This document shows, one piece after another, positions 1 through 5,479 of a stretch of 32,748 nucleotides of DNA; within the stretch, counting starts at the first letter, position 1; the number at the start of each line of letters is the position of its first letter. The position numbers and the translations under genes were made by a program. The stretch covers positions 1 through 32,748 of IMG/VR virus record IMGVR_UViG_3300012264_000012; one strand, given 5' to 3'. A model generated the notes under the pieces. It saw nothing but the letters and a program-made list of their open reading frames with translations. It was not told where the DNA came from and did no database searches. Source of the stretch: a virus.

Positions 1-31
1 AAACGCATTTACCGAGAAAAAGGCTATTGCA

Positions 32-70
32 GTAATGCAGTTGTAATGCAATTACGATTATAAAGCATTA
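32..70. repeat. Short direct repeats GTAATGCA beside the tRNA half
   Basis: GTAATGCA occurs at 32-39 and 43-50, an 11-bp period. The second copy is part of the inverted repeat GTAAT-GCA-ATTAC (43-55), and GCATTA follows at 65-70 in the opposite orientation. Short repeats this close to a tRNA-derived att core resemble integrase arm-type or excisionase sites. That role is inference; the repeats themselves are seen. Confidence 0.35.
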
Positions 71-92
71 AACTAGGCTGAATCATAAAGGA

Positions 93-140
93 ATTTTACG
101 CTCCCGAAAAGCCAAAAAGCCCGTAAAATAAGGTTTTTTT
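93..140 (+). terminator. Rho-independent terminator, plus strand
   Basis: The arms ATTTTACG (93-100) and CGTAAAAT (122-129) are perfect complements and are followed at 134-140 by seven T. It would end a plus-strand transcript coming from outside the window on the left. No gene is visible in 1-92. Confidence 0.45.
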
Positions 141-174
141 AACTAGATAAAACAGTATGAAATGGACTTCCTTA

Positions 175-221
175 GAATGGCATTCAAGAGGTAAGGGGTT
201 CGATCCCCCTCATCTCCACCA
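175..221 (+). other. 3' half of tRNA-Ala(GGC), probable att core
   Basis: From about 175 the sequence reads as the 3' half of a tRNA. It has an anticodon loop ATGGCAT with anticodon GGC, the 3' anticodon-stem strand TCAAG, a 5-nt variable loop AGGTA, a T-arm AGGGG-TTCGATC-CCCCT, an acceptor strand CATCTCC, discriminator A and an encoded CCA at 219-221. U at acceptor position 70 fits the G3-U70 alanine identity pair. There is no D-arm or 5' acceptor strand upstream, and the 5' anticodon stem is disrupted (CTTA before GAATGGC). Such 3'-half copies are what tyrosine integrases leave at the distal end of an element inserted in a tRNA gene. Given the orientation, that element would lie to the left, outside the window. 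A decayed tRNA gene is the alternative. Confidence 0.75.
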
Positions 222-414
222 AATCAAATACCATCTATTGATAAAATGAATTTTGTCGGTGGGTGGTTTTTTGTTTGCCCGAAAGTCCAGTAATACTGGG
301 CTTTTTCGCTTCTGGCGCTTTGCCTTGTAGCAATAGTTAGTGTTTTAGAATAGCCGTTTTCGGAGGACACTTGACATGAACCATAGCGGTTTTCGGGGCA
401 GCCGCAGGGGCAAA

Positions 415-491
415 TCGTTAAAAGAAAGGTAATCGTTAAAAGTTGCACCGAAAATCAGGCTATCTTTTAACGATACACCGACCCGTTAAAA
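415..491. repeat. Cluster of CGTTAAAA repeats, possible recombinase or regulator sites
   Basis: TCGTTAAAAG is present at 415-424 and 433-442 (18 bp apart), its reverse complement CTTTTAACGA at 464-473, and CGTTAAAA again at 484-491. That is four copies of an 8-bp core in 77 bp, two direct, one inverted, one shorter. They lie downstream of the recombinase genes, where the attachment site is expected. They could bind the recombinase, a directionality factor or a regulator; none of this can be settled from sequence. Confidence 0.5.
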
Positions 492-504
492 TTAAGGGTT
501 TGGG

Positions 505-535
505 CAAAGAAAAACAGCCCGCCCAAAGGGCGAGC
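505..535 (-). terminator. Rho-independent terminator of the recombinase operon
   Basis: The hairpin spans 517-535: arms CGCCC and GGGCG around an AAA loop, extended by two more pairs past one mismatch. On the minus strand it is followed by TGTTTTTCTTT. It would stop transcripts leaving the recombinase genes before they reach the tRNA half. Confidence 0.65.
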
Positions 536-603
536 CAGACACCTTGTCAATCTTACAACCTTGACCGAGAAAGCCGCATTATTGCTGGGTTTCTATATTA
601 TTA

Positions 604-638
604 AAGGTTGCCAATCCCCTTGATGGATCGGCAACCTT
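604..638 (-). terminator. Long hairpin just after the recombinase stop codon
   Basis: AAGGTTGCC (604-612) and GGCAACCTT (630-638) pair perfectly over 9 bp, and ATCC/GGAT inside the loop adds four more pairs. It begins 12 nt after the recombinase stop. The following minus-strand tract, TTTAATAATATAG, is only moderately U-rich, so this may be a weak first terminator, an mRNA 3' stabiliser, or an inverted binding site. Confidence 0.45.
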
Positions 639-650
639 GGCATGGCAATG

Positions 651-2246
651 TTAAGCAGTGACTTCTGAACCGTTTTTGAACCTGAATGTCATTATGCTGT
701 CACGGTCGACCGTCACTTGGTCGATTACGGCAAGCCACAGTTTTTCATCAAACCCGTCGATGGCAAGCGGTCGGTTCTCGATGTCTTTGATGAAGCCTTC
801 GATAATTTTACCCTTGCCGAGCCGCTCCCGTTTGGCGGCTTCCAACTCGTCGACCCGCTCCATGGCTTTGCGGTGGCGTCCAAGATAGGCGTTATTGCGC
901 TCCGCCCATTCGGTCTGGTCTACTACTGTTCGGGCATTTTCGTAAATCGCCTTTCTGTAAAGTTCGGTGACAACTTCAATCTCACGGAATAATTCGGCAA
1001 GTTCCGTATCAATCGCCGTCGTGTCACAAAGGACATTTTGAGCAAGGCGGCAGTCCTCAATCAGCCCGTCGCGGTCATGCATCAGTTGGTTGAAAGCTGT
1101 TAAAAACCTTTCCTTAATCTCATCTTCGGTGATATGTGGCGTTTGGCATCCTTTTCCGGGGTTGCCAAGCCGTTTGTATTTATCATTGCACTGCCAGACC
1201 TCTTTACGGTAGGTCTTATCACCCTTATAACTGCCCCAGACCTTTTTGCCGAAGCGACCGCCACAATCTGCACAGATAAGCCTTGATGCAAATATACTCG
1301 TGCTACTCGTGGGTCTGCCGAGGCTTTTACGACGCTCAATTTCAAGCTGAACCGCATCGAATTCATCAGGCTCGATAATGGCGGGGTGGCTGTTTTCTAC
1401 GTAGTATTGCTGAACCTGCCCCGTGTTCTTGACCATCTTCTTGGTCAGGAAGTCTGTGCAGTAGGTTTTTTGCAAAAGGGCGTGGCCTTTATACTTTTCA
1501 TTGGTCAGGATTGACCGAACCACCGCCGTTTGCCACGTTTCCTTTCCTGCTGGGGATGGGATGCCGTGGTTGCCAAGGTATTTGGCGATTGCCGAGAAGG
1601 TCTTGCCCTCCATAAAAAGCCTGAAGATAAGCCGTACAATTTCCGCTTCGGCGGGGATTATTTTCGGTAAACCGTCCTCGCCTTTTTCGTATCCGAGAAA
1701 TTGTTTATACGGAAGGCTAACCTTGCCGTCTGACATACGCTTGCGCTGCCCCCAAGTCACGTTCTCCGAAATGGAGCGGCTCTCCTCCTGTGCCAAGCTA
1801 CTCATAATTGTAATAAGCAACTCGCCCTTGGAATCCAGCGTGTAGATGTTCTCCTTCTCGAACCAAACCTCCACGCCTTTTTCCTTGAGTTTGCGGACGG
1901 TCGTGAGACTGTCCACCGTGTTTCGGGCAAAGCGGCTGACCGACTTTGTGACGATGAGGTCGATGCCGCCCTCCAGAGCGTCAGCTACCATCTGGTTAAA
2001 TCCGTCACGCTTCTTGGTGTTGACCGCCGAAATGCCCTCGTCCGTGTAGACGGTCACAAACTCCCAGTCCTCTCGGCTCTGGATGAATTTCGTGTAGTAG
2101 TCCACCTGCGCTTCATAGCTTGTAAGCTGCTCGTCGCTGTCGGTGGAAACCCTCGCATAAGCCGCCACGCGCCGCTTGACAGTGTTCGCCTTTGACTGCG
2201 CCGACAAAGCTGGGGCGGTAGCGGGGATAACTCGTATATTAGCCAT
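651..2246 (-). CDS. Large serine recombinase with coiled coil (prophage integrase candidate)
   Basis: Large serine recombinases cut and rejoin attP and attB through a covalent serine-DNA link. The N-terminal resolvase domain has the catalytic motif YARVS (Ser34 with the chosen start) and the later SRFARN arginine segment. A recombinase domain follows, then a zinc ribbon (CADC, later WQCN and GC pairs), then a charged helical stretch rich in Leu/Glu/Arg (about residues 415-490) that fits the coiled coil controlling integration versus excision. I chose ATG 2246 because GGGAGG sits 8 nt before it; the upstream GTG at 2255 overlaps that ribosome binding site. The gene overlaps the end of the second recombinase by 8 bp, so translation is probably coupled. 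It is the last gene before the presumed attachment region and the best candidate for the integrase. About 531 aa, normal for the family. Confidence 0.93.
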   Translation of the reverse strand: MANIRVIPATAPALSAQSKANTVKRRVAAYARVSTDSDEQLTSYEAQVDYYTKFIQSREDWEFVTVYTDEGISAVNTKKRDGFNQMVADALEGGIDLIVTKSVSRFARNTVDSLTTVRKLKEKGVEVWFEKENIYTLDSKGELLITIMSSLAQEESRSISENVTWGQRKRMSDGKVSLPYKQFLGYEKGEDGLPKIIPAEAEIVRLIFRLFMEGKTFSAIAKYLGNHGIPSPAGKETWQTAVVRSILTNEKYKGHALLQKTYCTDFLTKKMVKNTGQVQQYYVENSHPAIIEPDEFDAVQLEIERRKSLGRPTSSTSIFASRLICADCGGRFGKKVWGSYKGDKTYRKEVWQCNDKYKRLGNPGKGCQTPHITEDEIKERFLTAFNQLMHDRDGLIEDCRLAQNVLCDTTAIDTELAELFREIEVVTELYRKAIYENARTVVDQTEWAERNNAYLGRHRKAMERVDELEAAKRERLGKGKIIEGFIKDIENRPLAIDGFDEKLWLAVIDQVTVDRDSIMTFRFKNGSEVTA

Positions 2247-3552
2247 TGTCCGCACCTCCCAACGCTCGTTCTCTTGCGGTTTGCTTCATCTCGTCTGTCC
2301 AACTATCTCGGCGGGAGCGATTCTCCCAAGTGACTGTTTGCTCTGAACCGTCTTTAAAGACAAACACCAGAACGCCGTCATCGGGGATTGTTATCGCAGC
2401 AACCTTTGCCGTGAATACATCGGGGTCGTGTTCCGCAAGCCCTAAAAGCTCGGCACACTTTTCTTTGAGAATGTCCTCGGGTATTCGTTTGGCGGCGCAT
2501 TCGTGCTTGCCCTTGTAAGTGTAGGTGGCGCAAGCCCAAACCACCTTAGCGTATTTTGTGCCGATGCCGTTTACCTTTTTGCGGAATTTCGCTCCACATC
2601 TTTCGCAGGTGATAAGCCCTGAAAACTCGCTGAATGTTAGCTTCCGAGGATGGTTTGCCTTCGCTGCTCGCCGAGCTATCTCTATTTGAACTGCCTCGAA
2701 AGTCTCTCTGTCAATAATGGCTTCGTGTGAGCCTTCGACATAATATTTCGGCAGCTCACCGGTGTTTGATTTCCATTGTTTGGTGAGGTGGTCAGTGATA
2801 AAACCCTTTTGCAAGCACGTATCACCGATGAATTTTTCATTCTTGAGAATTGAACCCACGGTGCTTTCCGACCACCGACCGCCGCACTTGGTGGGGACTT
2901 TGAGCTTAACCAACTTCTTCATAATTGCATTTTTACCAAGTCCCGATAGATAGTCGGCGAATATCATCCGCACGACCTCGGCTTCTTCGGGAATAATGGT
3001 TAACTTGAAGTCCTTATAATCAAACCCATAAATGCGGATGTTATTAGAGGGCTTGCCCTCCTTGAAATCTTTTCTGATACGCCACTTCTGGTTTTCGCTG
3101 ACCGAACGGCTCTCCTCCTGTGCGTAGCTTGCGAGGATGGTTAGCATTAACTCCCCATCGCCCGAAAGTGAATGTAGGTTCTGCTCCTCAAAATATACGC
3201 CGACACCGAGGTCTTTGAGTTCCCGTACAGTTTCAAGCAGCGTGACCGTATTTCTCGCAAAGCGACTGATTGACTTCGTGAGGACGAGGTCAATGTGTCC
3301 CGTCCTGCAATCGGTAATCAGTCGTTGGAATTCGGGTCTTGAATCTTTTGTGCCGGTTTCCGCTTCGTCGGCATACACGCCGACATACTCCCATTCGGGC
3401 TTACCCTGTATCAGATTGCTGTAATAGCTGACTTGAGCGGCAAGGGAATGAAGCATTTCATCTTTTCCGCTGGAAACACGGGCGTAGGCTGCGACCTGCT
3501 GTCTGGTCGGCAACTCCGCTGTGTGTTCAATTTTCGTTATCTTTCTGCCCAT
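2239..3552 (-). CDS. Second serine recombinase, shorter, lacking an obvious coiled coil
   Basis: It has the same architecture as its neighbour up to the zinc ribbon: catalytic YARVS (Ser27), SRFARN arginines, recombinase domain, and Cys pairs ITCERCG with a later WACATY and HEC. The chain then ends after about 85 residues without the long charged helical region seen in the 531-aa recombinase. ATG 3552 is preceded by AAAGGAGG with 5-nt spacing; the longer reading frame starting at 3576 is less likely. About 437 aa. The start lies inside the 3' end of the SHOCT-like gene, and a promoter-like element (3574-3605) lies just upstream. It may be a partner that forms hetero-oligomers with the first recombinase, an integrase of a separate former element, or a regulator. 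Active-site residues look intact. Confidence 0.92.
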   Translation of the reverse strand: MGRKITKIEHTAELPTRQQVAAYARVSSGKDEMLHSLAAQVSYYSNLIQGKPEWEYVGVYADEAETGTKDSRPEFQRLITDCRTGHIDLVLTKSISRFARNTVTLLETVRELKDLGVGVYFEEQNLHSLSGDGELMLTILASYAQEESRSVSENQKWRIRKDFKEGKPSNNIRIYGFDYKDFKLTIIPEEAEVVRMIFADYLSGLGKNAIMKKLVKLKVPTKCGGRWSESTVGSILKNEKFIGDTCLQKGFITDHLTKQWKSNTGELPKYYVEGSHEAIIDRETFEAVQIEIARRAAKANHPRKLTFSEFSGLITCERCGAKFRKKVNGIGTKYAKVVWACATYTYKGKHECAAKRIPEDILKEKCAELLGLAEHDPDVFTAKVAAITIPDDGVLVFVFKDGSEQTVTWENRSRRDSWTDEMKQTARERALGGADNG

Positions 3553-3766
3553 AATGGCCTCCTTTCGCACTACCATATATCACTCTATTTTCCTTACATA
3601 GCAAGTCATTTTCGAGGAATATACTGCACGAGGATAAACCGTACTTTTGGGCGAGCATTGTGTCTATTTCCAGCAGATCGTCATCAGAAATGACGCCGTC
3701 GGCGTGCCAGTTTTTGAACACCGCCATAGCAGACTTGTAGCGGAGGATTGCTTCGTCTTTACTCAT
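3527..3766 (-). CDS. Small SHOCT-like protein of the recombinase module
   Basis: This protein of about 79 aa starts at ATG 3766, with GAGGG a few nucleotides upstream. The core (KNWHADGVISDDDLLEID, then MLAQKYGL) resembles the SHOCT motif, a short helical segment usually at protein ends and thought to mediate oligomerisation. The last 25 or so residues are encoded by DNA that also carries the 3574-3605 promoter-like element and the next gene's ribosome binding site, so they may be unconstrained. It overlaps the upstream zinc-ribbon gene by 8 bp and the recombinase by 26 bp, which suggests a coupled set. Such small proteins are common next to serine recombinases in Firmicutes elements. A role as recombination helper or directionality factor is only a guess from position. 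Confidence 0.7.
   Translation of the reverse strand: MSKDEAILRYKSAMAVFKNWHADGVISDDDLLEIDTMLAQKYGLSSCSIFLENDLLCKENRVIYGSAKGGHYGQKDNEN
3574..3605 (-). promoter_or_regulatory. Promoter-like element, copy 1 (before recombinase pair)
   Basis: On the minus strand it reads CTTGCTAT, three variable bases, AGG, four variable bases, then TAGAGTGATATATG. The same blocks with identical spacing occur at 23873-23904. TTGCTA could be a -35 box and TGATATATG an extended -10 (TGnTATATG); the 19-bp gap is long for a housekeeping sigma factor. It lies 21 bp before the ATG of the 437-aa recombinase, inside the end of the SHOCT-like gene. Confidence 0.5.
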
Positions 3767-4163
3767 GGCAAGCCCTCTGCGACAGCCCGAAACAGGTACG
3801 GGAACAGTATCGACGACGTGCGTTACCGTAGCTTTCAAACTCCGCACCACAGGTCGGGCAGACGAAATGATAGACGGCTCTGCGGTTCACGGCTTCTGGG
3901 TGCGCCTTCCACCAAGCCATGCGGCATTTGTCGGAGCAGAAGCGTTTTTGTTTCGACCCCGGCGTGTGTCGGAGTGGACATCCGCAGTTGGCACAGGTTT
4001 TAGTGGTTATAAGTAGTTCTTGCTTTATCGCAACGCCGATGTTATTTCGGTGGCAGAAGGACTTGACGGTGTTTTCGGACATACCGAGATCGGCGGCGAT
4101 AGCGGCGTAGCTGTCGCCTCTGCCGCGTAAGTATTCAATCCGTTGTTTTTGAGCAGTAGTCAT
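3759..4163 (-). CDS. HTH protein with two zinc-ribbon-like Cys clusters
   Basis: A 134-aa protein. The first 45 residues form a helix-turn-helix resembling sigma-70 region 4 (YAAIAADLGMSENTVKSF). Two Cys clusters follow: CANC with CSDKC, and CPTC with CSRTC, each able to hold one zinc ion. I know similar proteins, often labelled 'sigma-70-like', next to serine recombinases in Firmicutes prophages; it lacks sigma region 2, so it is more likely a DNA-binding regulator than a sigma factor. ATG 4163 has GGAGG with 7-nt spacing. It is the first gene of the four-gene recombinase unit and follows the late-operon terminator at 4191-4231, so it probably needs its own promoter or read-through; I see no clear promoter in the 27 bp available. 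Confidence 0.75.
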   Translation of the reverse strand: MTTAQKQRIEYLRGRGDSYAAIAADLGMSENTVKSFCHRNNIGVAIKQELLITTKTCANCGCPLRHTPGSKQKRFCSDKCRMAWWKAHPEAVNRRAVYHFVCPTCGAEFESYGNARRRYCSRTCFGLSQRACHE

Positions 4164-4190
4164 ATGTTTTCCTCCGTTTCGGAGGGGAAA

Positions 4191-4231
4191 TAAAAAGCGC
4201 CCCTCTACCGTCTACAGACAGGAGAGGGGCG
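4191..4231 (-). terminator. Rho-independent terminator of the late (lysis) operon
   Basis: CGCCCCTCT (4198-4206) and AGAGGGGCG (4223-4231) form a perfect 9-bp stem. On the minus strand it is followed by CTTTTTATTT. It lies 22 bp after the endolysin stop codon and separates lysis genes from the recombinase module. Confidence 0.85.
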
Positions 4232-4253
4232 TTTGCGTACCGATGTAAGCGGT

Positions 4254-4991
4254 TCACTCAGTTTTGATGAAAGCATCCGTAAATCCCGCCGCCTTGACCC
4301 TTTTGAGCATGGCTTCAGCATTGGCTTTGACTGCGTAAGCACCGACTTGTACACGGTATAGCTTTTTCGGTTCAGTTGGGGTGGGCGTGGGAGGTTTTGA
4401 CGGTTCTGTCGCCGTGAGCAACCTTTGAACTTCGGCGCGAAAAGTATCCATCGATTTACCGTGTTTTGGAAACCAGTGACCGGGGTCGGCATGATTACTG
4501 GCGATGCCGCGTCTATGCCCCTCGTAATGCCCGATAATAACGCCGTCAGCCATCGGGTTCAGTTTGTACTCCTTGCAGAGATAGGCACACAGTTCAGCGG
4601 CTTCTTTGTAGACGGCATTGAAATAGGTTTTGTCAGTCAACCCGTCCTCGCAGATCTCAAAGCTGATATGGGTGTCGTTGACCGAGCCTTTTGAACCGGA
4701 GCCACCATGCCAGCCGCGATGATTCCACGGCAGGGTTTGGTAGGTAGCAATCGAGCCGTCAGCCAGTTTCCCTATGAAGCCGTGTACGCAAACTTGCCGC
4801 CCGTCCGGTCTGTCTTGATTCCAGTGGTTATTGTATTGGTTCTTTCCGAGCAAGCCGTCGTCGGGCCCCACATAACGGCGCAGGTTCGGATTGTTCGCGC
4901 CGGTGGAGTGTACCATAATGCCTTTGACGGCAATGGTTCTACCCGTCTTGTAACAAGCATTGTTCGTGAATATCAGTTTCCTTAGATTCAT
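4254..4991 (-). CDS. N-acetylmuramoyl-L-alanine amidase endolysin with SPOR domain
   Basis: This enzyme cuts the amide bond between N-acetylmuramic acid and the stem peptide of peptidoglycan to release phage. Residues 20-190 form an Amidase_2 (T7 lysozyme-like) domain: IMVHSTG with the metal ligand His28, a conserved WNHRGWH segment (90-95), and NHADPGHWFP (166-175), where the second His/Asp ligand group is expected. A Pro/Thr linker (about 197-208) leads to a C-terminal SPOR-like repeat (LYRVQVGAYAVKANAEAML), which would bind peptidoglycan. There is no signal peptide, so it depends on the holin. Its start overlaps the holin stop (ATGA). It is the last gene of the late operon. 245 aa, typical size. 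Confidence 0.93.
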   Translation of the reverse strand: MNLRKLIFTNNACYKTGRTIAVKGIMVHSTGANNPNLRRYVGPDDGLLGKNQYNNHWNQDRPDGRQVCVHGFIGKLADGSIATYQTLPWNHRGWHGGSGSKGSVNDTHISFEICEDGLTDKTYFNAVYKEAAELCAYLCKEYKLNPMADGVIIGHYEGHRRGIASNHADPGHWFPKHGKSMDTFRAEVQRLLTATEPSKPPTPTPTEPKKLYRVQVGAYAVKANAEAMLKRVKAAGFTDAFIKTE

Positions 4992-5398
4992 TTCTGTTCA
5001 TCCTTTCCATGAAGCTGTGCCAGTACGTCTTTGAGTTTGTCCGGCACCGGCAATCCGATAGCTGTGGCGTTCTCCAAGAGTGAAATGCCCTCGTTGGCGA
5101 TATAGAAGAAGATAACTGCCGTGCGAAGCGGTGCACCCGTACTGTTGATCAGATAAGTGTCAATCAGATGGCCGATGCCGACCACAAGGAACAGCGCCAC
5201 CTTCTTGGCGATACCTTGCGCTCCGATTTGGCTGGACAGTTTCTTTTCTACGATTGCCCGAAGTACGCCTGTGATGTAATCAACGACCACAAAGGCGATG
5301 AGTGTATAGAGGAAGCCGTCCAGCCCGCCCAAATACCAACCCAGCGTCCCGCCGATGGCTGCAAACACAACCTGAATCCAATTCCAAATGTCTTTCAT
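4988..5398 (-). CDS. Phage holin (Phage_holin_4 / toxin-secretion holin family)
   Basis: A small membrane protein that permeabilises the cell membrane at the end of infection so that the endolysin reaches the wall. It has about three hydrophobic segments (VVFAAIGGTLGWYL; LYTLIAFVVVDYITGVL; VALFLVVGIGHLIDTYLI) plus AVIFFYIANEGISLLEN, typical of this holin family, and a charged C-terminus. I chose ATG 5398 (136 aa) because AGGAGG lies 10 nt upstream; the reading frame's earlier start at 5425 falls inside the terminator stem region. It is directly followed by the amidase with an ATGA overlap. Confidence 0.92.
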   Translation of the reverse strand: MKDIWNWIQVVFAAIGGTLGWYLGGLDGFLYTLIAFVVVDYITGVLRAIVEKKLSSQIGAQGIAKKVALFLVVGIGHLIDTYLINSTGAPLRTAVIFFYIANEGISLLENATAIGLPVPDKLKDVLAQLHGKDEQK

Positions 5399-5424
5399 TT
5401 TCGTTTTACCTCCTGTTTTCTGCA

Positions 5425-5453
5425 CAAAAAACGCCTGCCAAGATAGGCAGGCG
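5425..5453 (-). terminator. Rho-independent terminator between tail glycosidase and holin
   Basis: CGCCTGCC (5432-5439) and GGCAGGCG (5446-5453) form an 8-bp GC-rich stem with loop AAGATA, followed on the minus strand by TTTTTTGTG. It lies between the tail genes and the holin ribosome binding site (5409-5413), so it could limit lysis-gene expression unless transcription reads through or antiterminates. Confidence 0.75.
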
Positions 5454-5479
5454 CGAATGCCGTTATGAATCGTTATGCT

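Larger units (their letters stand above)
222..650. other. Non-coding 429-bp region between tRNA half and recombinases
   Basis: I see no convincing gene here. A 74-codon minus-strand reading frame at 224-448 has no family resemblance and no good ribosome binding site. The region holds a cluster of CGTTAAAA repeats (415-491) and two minus-strand hairpins (505-535 and 604-638). One end of the serine-recombinase prophage (its attL or attR) most likely lies here, but its core cannot be placed without the other end. Confidence 0.6.

Noticed and set aside
175-221. 3' end of tmRNA (ssrA) rather than a tRNA
   Set aside because: The acceptor with U70 and TCTCCACCA fits tmRNA too, but the 5-nt variable loop AGGTA, the GGC anticodon loop and the TCAAG stem strand fit tRNA-Ala, and no tag-coding or pseudoknot region is visible upstream.
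224-448. 74-codon minus-strand frame
   Set aside because: It has no good ribosome binding site, low-complexity start and no resemblance to a known family; it overlaps the repeat cluster.
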